Below, piece by piece: positions 12,236 through 24,573 of a stretch of 64,000 nt of DNA. This DNA comes from Callaeas wilsoni (lineage: Eukaryota; Chordata; Aves; Passeriformes; Callaeidae): the NCBI GenBank assembly GCA_013398955.1, contig VWPU01009616.1, positions 124,001-188,000 on the forward strand, given 5' to 3'. Under the pieces are notes generated by a model. It was not told the DNA's origin and did not search any database. It worked only from the letters and a program-made list of their open reading frames with translations. A program made the translations under genes and the position numbers. Each line of letters begins with the position of its first letter. Positions within the stretch are counted from its first letter, which is position 1.

Positions 12236-12377
12236 TTCCCCTTGTCCTGTCCCTCCATCCCTTGTCCCCAGTCCCTCTCCAGCTCTCCTGGAGCCCCTTT
12301 AGGCACTGGAAGGGGGTCTAAGGTCTCTCTGGATCCCTCTCTTCTCCAGGCTGGACACTCCCAGCTCTCCTAGCCTG
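12236..12377 (-). mobile_element. CR1 internal fragment, type A
   Basis: TTCCCCTTGTCCTGTCCCTC through GGAGCCCCTTTAGGCACTGG to CTCCAGGCTGGACACTCCC. Both the CR1 3' terminus and the 5' part are missing. The same segment occurs inside the copy just to the left, so it is a separate insertion remnant. Confidence 0.88.
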
Positions 12378-12677
12378 TCAGTTATTGAGGAATGTTTAAA
12401 TACAATCCCCTTTCTTCTATAATTGTGAAAATTGGTTACATGCAGCAAAACTGTTTTACCAGAAGAGGAGGAAAAGATGCATTTGGGTGGAACATCAGCT
12501 GCAAACCCAGCATCGTTTCACATCTGACAAAAATGGTGAGAGTTCAGCAGCAAGGGTGAAAATAAAAATGCTTCATAAGGAAACAGGGTAAATCCTACTG
12601 CTTCAGCTCCTTCCCACACCATCCCTACTCCTTCTGGACACAACAGGGAGTAACTGTGTGTACAGGTCACCTACAAC

Positions 12678-12738
12678 CATAGAATCACAGAATGGTTTGG
12701 GTTGGAAAGGACCTTAAAGCTCATCTAGTTCCAAACCC
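12678..12738 (-). mobile_element. CR1 3' tail, type A
   Basis: CATAGAATCACAGAATGG, GGTTGGAAAGGACCTTAAAG and CTCATCTAGTTCC. This is a 60-bp terminal stub close to the consensus. Confidence 0.92.
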
Positions 12739-13756
12739 ACAAGCTTTCTTTTAACTGTCCCTACATTTTATGAGCAGCAGATTTCTTTCCCAAGCTTTTT
12801 GACCAGCAGTAGTGATGTTTTTATTAAAGGGGTGCGCCTTAGGCTTCCAGAGAAGTATCAGTGAAGGAAACCTCCAGAGCTTCTTTAGCTTTTCCACCTG
12901 CCCCAAGATCTGCCTGCTCCCTCCTACAAGAACTTAGGTACAAACAGTTCTGATATATATGATTAGCGACCCTGAGCACAAACACACCCCACAGGGGCTG
13001 GGATTTGAATGAGACTCACAGTCAACAAGTTAATTTGTCAGGAAGCTTAGAAAATACAAGACCATTTTGGACTTCAGGGTCAAATCCCACTCGTTGTATA
13101 AACCACCCACCACCACTGGAATGGATTTATGTGTCTGGAAAGGAGATTTGAATTTGGCCATTAGTAAAACAAAATACCGAGCTGATTGAGGCTGGAGAGG
13201 AAGCAAAGAAAATGCAGGGAATGCACTTTACATTTCAGAGAGAACCTGGCATTTGCAGCACATCATCTTCCTGCCAGCTACAGAACAGCAGTGACTTGGC
13301 AGAGGCTCCATGGCCAGATGTCACCCTCATCTGGTTCTCTTGGCTCAGGCTGCTCCTTTGAAATGAGCAGCAAAGCAGGGCGAGGATAGCTCTGCCTGGT
13401 GCTCCCTGCACAAGGAAGAGAAGGAGGAAAAGTTCCCCAGTTCCCCAAACCTGGCATTGCTTTGCACCATTTTGTCAAATTCACAGCCCTCACCAGGCAG
13501 AATCTGGGAGGTGGAAGCAGAGTCAAGAACCAAAGGGATTTGTTTGACAGCTGCCTCTCTTTGGGTGATGGATACAGCAGAAATCCTCTCCGGGTCCCTC
13601 TGCTTTCCCTGCAGCTTCAAACACTTCAGCACTCAGAGCCCTGGTGCATTTCCCAGGATAAAACCCTGCACTTGGATTTCTTTATTTAAAAGCATTGCTG
13701 TGTCTCTATTCCACTGCACGTTTTTAAATGGTTATTTAAGGAGGGAGATCCTTGAA

Positions 13757-13807
13757 ATGAGATGATCTTTAAGATCCCTTCCAACCCATTCTACGATTCT
13801 ATGATTT
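13757..13807 (+). mobile_element. CR1 3' tail, type A
   Basis: GATGATCTTTAAGATCCC, TTCCAACCCATTC and the tail CGATTCTATGATT, sense orientation. Only about 50 bp remain. Confidence 0.88.
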
Positions 13808-16800
13808 CTGCATTTCTATTATATTACCACAACCAAGAGCAAGGAGAAAAACATCAGGGTATTCCCCACCTAAAACCTGCCTGATTTCTTGTTAATTGCC
13901 ATTTAAGCTATTAAGGATGTATGATAAATATGAAGGGACACAGCCTAACACCACACGTTCCTCCTAAAACACCTTCAGATACAGCAGGAGGTCTGAACTA
14001 ATGGCCAAATATTTGTGGGGTTTTGATGTGGCAGCAAAGTCCCAAAATGCCTTTAGACCCAGGGAACAAAAGAGAGAAGCACAGACCATCCTGGCTAAAC
14101 CCCCCACGTGAGTGACCTTCTCTCAGAAGGAGAATTCCTTTTGAAACCCAACACCTGATAACACGTGTGTGTTTGTATACACATCAATATGTGTGATAAG
14201 AAGGCTGCTCCGTGGCAGAACCTGCCAACAAACCCATTTTTTGTCACCATCTGCTAGGAAGAGAGCGAGCACCTGTTAGGAGCAGCTGCCTGAATGCAGA
14301 ATGTAGGTAAGAGAGAAAAATCAGTTTCATTTTGGACTTGGCCTGCTGCAGGTAGCACATGGCTCCCACCACCGAGGATGCCAAGTGGTCCTTTTTAAGT
14401 TTGTCCTAATTAAGAGCATTATGAAACCTCCAAATTGTCCATTTATAGGCTGTTACAGCAAGTAAGAGAAGTGATGGGCCCCCCCAAAAACACCTCCTCA
14501 CCTCCACTGGGGTCTCTGCCCCGTCCCCTGCCTTTTTTCTTTCTTTGAAGCCAACGGAGCGTTTGGAGGAGCCGCACGTGGTTCAGTGCCTCTCCTGGCA
14601 CGGCAGCTGCCCCAGGACATGTTGCTCTGAGGAATCCCAGTATTAGCAACACCCCTGGACTCTTTCCTTTGGAGAACAACTGCTTCCCTTTGGCTGCCTC
14701 CTTGCGTCCATCTCCGTGGGGGTCCTGGGAGGGATTTTGGAGGGATTTTGGAAGGAACGAGGGCGCTCAGTCCAGGCGCTCGCTGTGATCAAGGCACCAG
14801 CAGCTGCCAGCCCTGCCAGGCTGTCCTTTCTCCAGGGGAAGCCACGGGGGTGCCACCACCCAGAGAACTTGGAGTGGGCAGGAAAAACACATGAAAGGAT
14901 TTCCCATCCTCGTCCAAGCGATAGATCCAAGTTCACAAGTCAGCGTGGCCTCTCCCACCATGCCTGACACCACGGATGGTCTCAAATCTGCTGCCCTTAA
15001 TCCCCACTTATGGCATCTGTGCATCCATGGAAGGAATGAGGTCATTCAGTTCGTTCTTTCCCAACCTCCCAAGCACGGACTGTTCCTCATTTTCTTCAGC
15101 AAGCAAAGCTTTGTGTCCCATGGCTGAGCTTGTCCTGCCCAGCCCGTGTGACACAGCCACTCACCCAGTGACAACACCAGCACCTGCCCATCCCTGGGTG
15201 GGAAAGGGCTTTTGGTCCTAAAAACCAGCCATCCTGCAGGGAATCTTCCTGTTCCCCTTTACTGCACAGCCCTACATCTAAGAATCATTTGGGGAGGAAC
15301 AATAGGACTAGGAGGAGCTCCTGTCTCCATTAACAGCAACGGGAGGTCAGTGGATGGGTTCCCCTTGCACAGGAAGAATTTGCAGTAGGCATCAATATTT
15401 GGGAGCCCTTTCAGGTCCAAACAGCTTCCCATTTTTCTCTTTTCCCTGCTTCCTCAGTTTATCCTCCATTTCTTGTCTTCCCAACTACTACTTCTGTCCA
15501 TCTTCTGATGTGTCCTGTGTCACAATCTCCTGTCAGGAGGACAATAAATATTTTCTATAAATCATCTGTCTGGCCCATTTGACCCCAGAAATTTGTATTT
15601 TCTTAAATGGCAGCAAAGAACTGGTGGGACTGTCTCAGTGAAAATCCAGAGGCTTGTGCACACAGGAACTGCCTTGATGATATTCCCAAAGTGCTTTTGA
15701 GGCTCTGAGTCCTGTGATATGAATTACAGTTCAGCTGGATCAAATGCTGATCCAAAAAACCACCCTGATTTCTAGGTGGGAAAACACCCATCCAGCTTGA
15801 GAGCGAGTGCACGAGGCTGAGGGAGAAACCCCATTTGTCCTGCTTGTGAAGGAGTAAATCTGCTCTTGCTGCAGCGAAACCCAGATAAAATCACACAAAG
15901 CCATCCCACACAGTCCCTTCTCCCCACAAAGCTGCACTTCCAGTCGTGTGGTTTAGCACAGATCCCGCTGGTCAAGCAGGAATTCTTTCTCCTGATGCAG
16001 CTTTCTGTCTGTGAGCACATCTGTAAGCACACAGATCCCTGCCTCCTGGGACAGGCCTAATGGGCCCTGCACCCACTCTGCCTCATTTCTTTGGGAAGCG
16101 TTGGCTCTGCAGTGGGAGGGCTGGAGAGGGGCTTGCACCGAGGGATGTTTTTTCATCCGGAATTCAAATGCACAAATAGAGACCGTGGGTTGTTATTGCT
16201 GAGAGGAACAACAACAGAGAGCTCGAGAGCCATAGACTGGGGAGTCAGTGACACAGAAACACCCAAGGACGGGATGAGCTAATTAATGTCACCCCCTGCC
16301 CTCAAAATTAGTCCTGTATTTCCTTAAGGGCTTCTGCTCCCCACCAGCCAAAGGGCAGCGAAGCAGGAACACAGAGAGGGCAACTCTGGATGTCCCAGCT
16401 CCTTGCAGCCCGTTTGGTGGTGAGGAATCTCCTCCTGGTTCATATCCTGTGATTCCCTGATGGATTTGGGCTGTCAGAGGAAGGCAGGGATATCGAATAG
16501 CTCAGTGCTGACTTGGCATGAAGAAAATAAGGGCAAGAAGCTGGAGCTGAGCTCAGTTATGGATCACGAGAGCAGAAATCAGAGGTGTCCATGCCCAGGC
16601 GGGAGGGGATCCCACCAGAAAACCTTTCTCCCCAGAAGAAACACGGGACAAATCCATCCTTGAGAGCAGTCGAGGTGCCAGTGAAGCTCTGCTACAAAGC
16701 ACCCCTCCTTGGGGCACTCTGAAATATTAAAATATTAAAATTCTCCACATTTTTACCACCAGCACGTGCTCAGATGTAGAACCTCAAATCAGGAAAAGCT

Positions 16801-16834
16801 CAGTCTTAAAACAATCTAGTGAAAAAAAAAATCT

Positions 16835-16931
16835 GAACTCTCCTGCCTTTCAAAAAAAAAAAAATTCCAGCAACTGAAAGAGGAAAAAAAGGAGGGAAAA
16901 TTAAAAAAAAAAAAAAAAGAAAAAGAAAAAG
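16835..16931. repeat. A-rich low-complexity tract
   Basis: Several A runs, the longest about 16 nt, grade into GAAAAAGAAAAAGG. The tract lies about 170 bp from a T-rich tract of opposite composition. Confidence 0.9.
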
Positions 16932-17084
16932 GCTTGTTCATGCTGTTACAGTTTAGGAACTGCTGGCATCCCTGTCTCTGAGAGGAAGGGATGGGGAGCT
17001 GACTGCTCAGCAGCTGAGAACGTGTGTTCTGGAAGCAGCTCCCGCAGCAGATGGTGCAATGATTACTGCCAGTAAATGTTAGAG

Positions 17085-17135
17085 CCCTCTTTTCCTTTCT
17101 TTTTTTTTTTTTCCCTCTTTTTCTTCTTTTTTTAA
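17085..17135. repeat. T-rich pyrimidine tract
   Basis: CTTTTCCTTTC, then about 14 T, CCC, TCTTTTTCTTC and a further T run. It is roughly complementary to the A-rich tract upstream. Confidence 0.9.
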
Positions 17136-17436
17136 ACTCGAATTCTGAACAACAGGGAGAAAAATAATTACAAAGAATACATGAAAGCAGCTTGATTTCC
17201 TTTCTTTTTCCCCTCTCCAAGTGTGTCTTGCTCCTTCTCTAATACCTGACGCTGCAGAAGGGGATGTTCCCTGGGATTGCTGGGATGCTGGAATCCACCA
17301 CCAAGCACTTTGTTCTGGGGAGTTTGACACGGCTCTTGTGCTCCAAGCTGTGTTCCCTGGGAAATGAGAGGCTGCAGGATCATGTGCTGTGTATGGGATG
17401 CTGAAAACAGGGAAAAGGAGAAGGGATGCAGCTGTG

Positions 17437-17537
17437 TATAATGGAAAGCGTCCCTGCCCATGGCAGGGGTTGGAATTGGTGATCTTTAAGGTCCCTTCCA
17501 ATCCAAACCATGCTGGGATACGATGATTCCATGATTT
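17437..17537 (+). mobile_element. CR1 3' end, type A, about 100 bp
   Basis: CCCTGCCCATGGCAGGGG, GATCTTTAAGGTCCCTTCC and tail ACGATGATTCCATGATTT in sense orientation. Confidence 0.92.
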
Positions 17538-19432
17538 AAATAGTCACTCTGTTGGATTGTGGTGTGATAAACAGTCCTTGGGCCAAGAAATGGGAATTAT
17601 TTTTCCCTTTCATCACCAAGGTCTGACCCCCTTGGCCCCATCTCCCCCTCCAGTGTCTCTGGGTAGCCCTAAAACATTTCTCCCCCATTTCCTCTCCTGT
17701 TCCCCTCTCTCTGTCCCAACATTCTCTTTCTTTCCCCCTTAAAATTTGATTTTTTTTTTGGTTTTTTTTTTTGCCTTCTAGCAGGGCAGCTTGTCCCTTA
17801 TCACTTTAAAATCTCTTCAAATCCCCAGGAGAACCCTGCTCCCAAATTTTTAAAGAGCAAACGCCAGCCAGGATGGGAAGGAGCATCCCTGTCTTCTTGG
17901 AAAACACACAGTGGTGCTGGAGCAGGCACAGCCAGAGCAGCACAACACATCCCCTGCAGCATCTCTTGAGGGCTTCAGCTTTTAAATGCTGTGACATCTC
18001 TCCCAAATGTGTGTTGTTTTTTAGGTTTTGGAGGTTTTTTGATGTCTGCAAATTAAGAAAAGCCAGGGAAATTTCCACAGGGAGATCAAAAAAACCCAGG
18101 ATATGCGCAAAAAACGCCTCCTTCCTGAAATTCAGATCCCTGCTCTGCAGCAGGGAGGTACCAAAGCTCCTCATAGACAGGCTGGGAGAAATATTTTAGT
18201 ATTGAAAACAACATGTTTTTCTCCAGCTTCCTGCTCCCAACAATTTTGGCTGGAACTTTTAAAATATCAGTCTGAGGAGGCAGAAAACTGGCACAGAAAA
18301 TGTCACCCCCCCAAATTAATGTTTGCTGAAGTATCAATCAACTGAGGGAAAAGATTTCTGAGAGGAACTGTCAGACATCCCTGAAATGGGGAGCATCCAG
18401 CTCCGCTGGCAAGACTGAGGTGCCAGAATTCCTCACTGTGAATCCAGGTCACAGCAAATCGAATTTCCAATTAGAAGACTGAGATTTCTTTGTGACCACA
18501 TAGGAAAAGGAATGGTCAACATCTGCTAAATTATCAAATTCTTCTTATTATTAGCCATGAAATTCTTCTTTGAAGGTCAGGCATGGCTTTTCAAGGTGAA
18601 GCCTAACAGCAGTTAAAGAATACGATTTTTAATTTCAGTTATAGTAATTTTGAGTCTTTGTTGGGATGTTTTCAATTACAATCACAGCTCTCATACTTCG
18701 ACAGCTTCCAGGGAAGAAAAGAAGGGAGTAAATGAAATGTTGCATCTTCATTCAAAGCCTGCAGCACTCACCAAACAAAACTGAAATGAAGGGTGCCAAG
18801 AAAGTCAGCAGTGGACCATCCATGAATACTCCTCTCCTTCAGAGGCAGCACTTGTATCAAGGACACAAACCATCAATAATGACAGCAGCAGTGTTTGTTC
18901 TGCAATTTGTAGGTATTCAGAGCCCACTCCTCAAATCCTTGCTTAAATTGTGACAGCACAAATGGAGTTGGACAGAGCCCGGTCCTTGAGTCCTACACCA
19001 TTTTCTGGGTTCAAAGGCTGAGCGTTTTAGCTGTCTAATAATGGGTGGTATTATCAGGTATTGTGATGAAAAGAAATCTTCCTTGAAATGAAAATACCCT
19101 CTTTCCACAGAGCATGAACCCGGCTTTCTCTTTCTTCTGTGCTGGATCAGTGGGATTTGCACAAAAACTCTTGTGGCACTTGTGGGATAGCACTTCATGC
19201 TGAGCTATCAGGGAACAGGTCAGGCTTGGGAGTGTTTTCTTTTAATTTGTTGTTCCAGCTAAGTGAGGACACCAGATTTACGATTGGCAGTGCAAACACA
19301 GATGCTGTGGGAACACTTTAAATACATATCTGACACATCTGAGCATTTCTTGGCTGACTGATAAATAAAGATCAGTAACAGTGAGGAAATGTGCAAGGGC
19401 TTTGATTTATTTTTAATATTTTTGTTGTCCTC
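17538..19432. other. Intronic sequence, nothing recognised
   Basis: Contains two T runs interrupted by GG at 17750-17773 and otherwise featureless AT-leaning DNA. No exon or RNA gene is recognised. Confidence 0.55.
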
Positions 19433-19540
19433 TCCAGGTTGGATGGGGCTTTGAGCAACCTGGTCTAGTGGAGCCATGGAAGAGGCTGGAATTGGATGAT
19501 CCTTAAGGTCCCTTCCAACCCAAACCATTCTGTGATTCTG
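19433..19540 (+). mobile_element. CR1 3' end, type A, about 108 bp
   Basis: AGGTTGGATGGGGCTTTGAG, CAACCTGGTCTAGTGGA, then GATCCTTAAGGTCCCTTCC and ATTCTGTGATTCTG. The CCCTGCCCATGGCAGG block is partly deleted. Confidence 0.93.
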
Positions 19541-20169
19541 TTTCAAAGTACATTTGCTGAAACACCATTTTTCCTGCCCATTAAAAGCATTTTCCCCCCA
19601 GCTACTGAAGGGTTTTATTCTCTTCTCTGAGCCAGGCTCGGTGAAAGGCAACTCCTCCCAGCTCTTTCTTTACAGGGTTCATAAAGTGATCTTGTGGTCA
19701 TCAAGAACAAGGCCCGAACAAGAACAAGAACTGTGCTCCAAGACCCCTTTACAACCCCAGAGGTGTGATATTGTTTTCATGATTTCCCTGACTGTCTTCA
19801 CATCCTGCCTGATGCTGATTTCATGGGATTACAAAGCGAGGCTTAGAGATCTCATTAAAAATACCACCAAAAAAAGTTGCTGCCAAAACCCTCATGGGGA
19901 AAATTCACCTGTGATCCCCCAAAATCAACACAAGATTTATGAGTCTGCAGAATGAGAGGCTGGGGCAGGTCCCTTCCCTTGCCTGTCCCTCTGTTTGCCT
20001 GGTGGTAAAGCAGATGTTGCAACATCTGTACTTGCAGCAGAGCTGAACGGTGTGATATGAGGGCACTGCTCGACCACGCAGGAGCCTCAGACCTGGTGAG
20101 GAGTCCCGGGAGATGCAGCCATGAAGGCCGTGCACCTTTTTGCTGGGAAAAGTGATGAGGAACTGGCCC

Positions 20170-20328
20170 AAATTGCCCAGAGAGGCTGCGGCTGCCCCAT
20201 CCCTGGAAGCATCCAAGGCCAGGTTGGAGCCCACCTCGGATAGTGGAAGGTGTCTCTGCCCATGGTGGGAGCATGGGAACAAGATGGTCTTTCAGGTCCC
20301 TTCCAACCCAAACCATTCCATGATTCCC
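20170..20328 (+). mobile_element. CR1 3' end, type A, about 160 bp
   Basis: AAATTGCCCAGAGAGGCTGC, CCCATCCCTGGAAGC, AAGGCCAGGTTGGAGC and the terminus CCAAACCATTCCATGATTCC. Sense orientation, 5'-truncated. Confidence 0.93.
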
Positions 20329-21043
20329 ATGGCAGCCTTCCACTTCCCTTCCCTCTGGTTTTTAAACTTTCAGCAAAGCTTTGCTCCTCACCTTTACCCA
20401 GCGACTGCCTCTGAAGTGCCTTGGGAACCTGAGACAAAAAGTGCAACTCAAAACTTTGACGAATCCCATGCTGGCCTGTTGTTACCAGGCCTCTTAATGA
20501 GGATAATTTATAGAATTCCACTAACATAAATGCATTCCAGCCATGCCTGCCCTCCCGTCCCCCCGCCCCAAACAAGGAATCAATTGAGGGAAAATGGCCC
20601 ATGACAGGAAAGAAGGAGAGATGGATTAAATATTTAAAGCGTTACTGTAAATGAAGACGCCGAAGCCAGGTCAGTAATGAGCTTCCCCCGAAGCCACTGG
20701 GAACTCACATTAATGCTGCACTTGACTCCTGCAGGTCTCTCCCACATGCCAGCAAAACTCTCCCAAGCTGTCAAGCAGATACATGGAACAAAGTGTTGTG
20801 TTGGGCTCTGTGTGTGTGTGCAGGATGGGGAGAGAGATTTAACCCCTTCTGCACAGCCAGAGCCACAAAACAAGACAAGAATCAGAAATTGCTCTTATTT
20901 GCATCTGGGGTGGATTTCCAGCAATGAGATAATCAAGTTCCCATGCAAGATTGTGATTCTCCTGAAGAAGTTGAACCAAACATAGAATAAAAGGATTCTG
21001 TAGGTTGAGACTCTGAAGTGTTCACAGGGGAGACATGCTGGAA

Positions 21044-21112
21044 ATAGAATCATGGAGTGGTTATGGTGGGAAGGGACTCGAGGATCATTTAGTTCCAACT
21101 CCCCCATCATGG
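21044..21112 (-). mobile_element. CR1 3' tail, type A
   Basis: ATAGAATCATGGAGTGG, GGTGGGAAGGGACTCG and AGTTCCAACTCCCCCATC, antisense. It probably belongs to the same insertion as the internal piece at 21205-21294, with the middle lost. Confidence 0.85.
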
Positions 21113-21204
21113 TAATTAATGCTCATTTCACCAGATTTTTCCAAAGGAATTAATTCTATTACATGTGTAAACTGTGTCCTGCACTTAGTATAGTCCAATC
21201 AGCC

Positions 21205-21294
21205 TCTTGGAGCCCCCTTAGGCACAGGAAGGGGCTCTAAGGCCTCCCTGGAGCCTTTTCTTTTCCAGGCTGGACACTCTCAGCTCTCTCAGTC
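21205..21294 (-). mobile_element. CR1 internal fragment, type A
   Basis: CTTGGAGCCCCCTTAGGC, AGGAAGGGGCTCTAAGGCC and CCAGGCTGGACACTCTCAGC, antisense. It has the same orientation as the tail 90 bp to its left, consistent with one copy carrying an internal deletion. Confidence 0.85.
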
Positions 21295-21930
21295 ATCCTA
21301 CTGCCCCACAGCAGAAGCAGCTCCATTTCCAGCTTTCCCAAAGGATATTTTCCCACTCTTTTCCCATGTCTCCCAGCCTTGCTGTTTTCCACTGCAGAGT
21401 TACATTGTCTTGTCTAAACCAGAGCCCTGAGAGCTCCATTCAATGCATCTTTCTGCTTTGACACAGAGCAAACATCAAAACGCTTGTTAAATTCTCTGAC
21501 TTCAGACTTCCAGAAAATTTCCTACAGACTTTCCAGCAGTTCCATGTAGACCTGGTTGCCCTTCCTTGCTTACAAGGATCTTCTGGGTGCCTGTGAAGGC
21601 TTTGATTATTTGTGCCAGCATATTTATAGGAATTAGAGTGGTTGATGCCTATACTGCCAGGTCCTCCTTTCTCATCAAGACAGGCACCAAATATTCCTTT
21701 TTCTAGGCCCCCACTAGCTCACTCATCTCCTGCAAGTTCCAGCCACTTGGAAGTGCCAACAGCTCCAAGAGCAATATGAAGAGGATTGGAAAACCATGGA
21801 AAAACAACCAAGTGATCATCAAGAGTTGAGCACGCAGAAATGGATGAAAAAGGAAGATTTAAATCCAGGCATGAAAAGCAAAATCTTCCAACTATTTAAA
21901 AAAAAAAGGCTAAAAAGGGCCCTCAAAGGG

Positions 21931-22086
21931 TTGTGCTGCCCAGAGCAGTGCGGGAGTCCCCATCCCTGGAGGGATTTAAAAGCCATGTGGATCTGGCACG
22001 TGGGGACATGGGTCAGTGGTGGCCTTGGCAGCACTTGCGACTGGTTGGACTCAAGGATCTTGGAGGGCTTTTCCAACCTCGGTGAT
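21931..22086 (+). mobile_element. CR1 3' end, type C, about 155 bp
   Basis: GAGTCCCCATCCCTGGAGGG, ATTTAAAAGCCATGTGG, GTGGGGACATGGGTCAGTGG and GACTCAAGGATCTTGG, ending in TTTTCCAACCTCGGTGAT. Sense orientation. Confidence 0.93.
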
Positions 22087-24198
22087 AGGCACAGGGAGAG
22101 GAACTTCATCATCAGAACTGAAAGGGTTTAGAGCAGTCCACAGCATGTTTTTATCCCATTAACTCCCTTTTCCATCCTTTCCCAGCACGGTTTCAAAGAT
22201 GGGGAGCCAGGGATCATTCCCAAGGGCAGTTTGCGCATGGCCAACCTGTTTACAAAAGTAAATTAGGAGTATGTGTAGTAATTAATAGCATGGATGAAAC
22301 CAGGCTCTGCCCTTCAAGCTTCACCCATGATGCACCTCTTAATAAGACAATTGGAATCCAAGGACAGAATCATCCAAGAAATCTCTTGGATAGAGACATG
22401 GACATTAATAATTTCCTTCCATGACCACAGCAGGCTGCTGGTGGGACTGTCCAGAGCATTTCCTACACGGTTTATTCACATTAGGCAACTTTTACACTGC
22501 ACAGTTTCCGAGGCTGGTTGGGGCATCTCTTAATCTCTTCCATATTAATTAGCACTGTTGTGCTTTTTTTTTTTCCACCTGTACATTATCAAGCAGCTGA
22601 AAACATTATTCCACTAATTTATCTGCTGATGACACGAGCTGGGGTGAGCAGTCTTCAGTCATTTGTCATTTGGCTGGCACTTTGGCTCTGGCATTTCCAT
22701 CCATCTTCTCCCACTGGATGGTATTTGCAGATAAATCTTTCAGAATTAGGTGATTTCTACCTCCATGATATCGCTAAGCCTTAGGAGCTGATCTCCACTG
22801 TGCTGCTGAACCAGAACCTGCATCAGCCAACCTCAGAGTGGCAGGATGCTGCCTTTCCAAGATTTTGGGATCAAACTGGCTGTCAAAATAAGCTTTTTTT
22901 TGGCAAGCCAGTAGGACCTATCCAAGCATCTCCGAGGATTCTGCCACCGATCCTCTCCACCTGCTCTTTGGCAGCAGAGCATTATGACTGGATGATCTTA
23001 GAGGTCTTTTCCAATGATTCCATGATTAAACTTCAGGACAATTCACCTGTTCATTGCTCCATCCCCATATTTGTGCTGTGTAGGGAATCTGCAGCCTTGA
23101 CTCCTGCGCCAATGAAAAGCTCACTCGAGCTCCAGTGCAAGAAAATCCCTAAATCCTCCATGGTTTCAACCTCCCAAATTGTCCATTATCAGCTTTGTTG
23201 TAGTGGTTGGCACGAGGAGTTATTCCAATAGGCAGTGACTGACAGTTTTCTCCTAAAAAATGGCACCATCTGGCAAAGCAGAATTGCCATTCCACGTTAT
23301 TCCGGTCCTCCAAAGCATTTCTGTCCCCTGTCCAAGGCCGATGAGCAACCAGCAGATGTGGACAGGCTTTGGGAGAGAATCTGAACCACAGCTGTGGCTC
23401 AGTTGGCCAGGAAGACATGTGGAAATTAAATAAAAAATATTACGAGCAAAATCTTTTACTCTTGGATAAATGAGGTTATTCCCCTCACAATGGGAATAAC
23501 TGGGAGAAAAACCTCACTAGGTGTGAGATGGTACTTGATCCATTTTTATGGGAAGGATTCCATGAGATTTTTGCCCAGAATAACAAGGAACCACATTAGC
23601 TGACCCAGGGAATTCTTTCCAAACCCAAGTTTCTGTTCTCTTTAAACTAAATGAAAGAAAAATGCAGATCTCATCTCTGAAAGGAAAATCAGTTTTCCTG
23701 GAGCCCTGACATGCAAACAGGACTTTTTTTTTTTTTCCCCATCTGCAGCAGTTCAGACAGATTTAATGTGATTAATGCTGCTAAACTATGTCACCTATGG
23801 CATTTTTCTGCTTTCCAGTAGATGAAAAGGCTTCTGTTCAAAAAGAAAACTGCAATATGTGCTGCATGAAATGCCAGCTGGGAGTGGAGGAAGAGAGTGT
23901 AGTGATGGCAGATACTTGATTTAGCTCTGCATCAATAAAACATCCACATTTGTAAGAGAGAATGTGATGGAAAACGTTCTTAATTGAACGATATTTGTAC
24001 CAGGACGTTGGGCCACTCATCTGGAATTACTGCCAGGATGCCCTGCTCTAGTCCTTGAATTCAGACTTAGATCTCCCCCATTCAAAGCTGTCACTGAAAG
24101 CAATGTCACACAGAATGAACTTAATGGGTTTGAGGCAAATTTCTATCGGATTCCGTTAGGAAGTAAGACCCACGAGGGTTGGCCCAGCAACCAAGTTC
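22087..24198. other. Intronic sequence with one CR1 stub, otherwise nothing recognised
   Basis: Apart from the stub at 22986-23028 and T runs near 22566-22576 and 23725-23738, no feature is seen. The longest open frame (about 143 codons, 22800-23231, plus) runs through the CR1 stub and has no recognisable protein motif. Confidence 0.5.
22986..23028 (+). mobile_element. CR1 3' tail, type C
   Basis: GACTGGATGATCTTAGAGG, TCTTTTCCAATGATTCCATG. Only the last 43 bp remain. Confidence 0.8.
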
Positions 24199-24573
24199 AA
24201 CAAGCTGGGGGTGTTCACCTGGAGGGAAGAAGGATCCTGCAAGACCTCAGAGCCCCTTCCAAGGCCTAAAGGGGCTCCAGGTGAGCTGGAGAGGGACTTG
24301 GGACAAGGGATAGAGGGACAGGACAAGCTTTAAGCTGACAGAGGGCAGGGATAGATGGGATACTGGGAAGGAATTTTCCCTGTGAGGATGGTGAGGCCCT
24401 GGCACAGGGTGTCCAGAGAAGCTGTGGCTGCCCCTGGATCCCTGGGAGTGTCCCAGGCCAAGTTAGACAGGGCTTAGAGCGATCTGGACAGTGGAAGGTG
24501 TCCCATGGCAGGGAGTGGAGTGAGATGAGCTTTAAGGTCCTTTCTCACCCAAACCATTCCGTGACTCTGTGAC
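24199..24573 (+). mobile_element. CR1 3' end, type A, about 375 bp
   Basis: Sense copy from CACCTGGAGGGAAGAAGG through GAGCTGGAGAGGGACTTGGG, GTGAGGATGGTGAGGCCC and CAGAGAAGCTGTGGCTGCCC to CCAAACCATTCCGTGACTC. One of the longest sense copies. Confidence 0.95.

Larger units (their letters stand above)
13808..17436. other. Longest CR1-free stretch of the window (3.6 kb)
   Basis: Apart from a GC-rich segment near 14460-14800, a small 12-bp tandem repeat (GGGATTTTGGA unit, about 14728-14754) and A- and T-rich tracts at 16.8-17.1 kb, I recognise nothing. The many short frames on both strands have no motifs or splice structure. Confidence 0.55.

Noticed and set aside
16816..17501. Minus-strand frames rich in Lys, Phe and Glu
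   Set aside because: They are produced by A- and T-homopolymer tracts and a CR1 tail, not by coding sequence.
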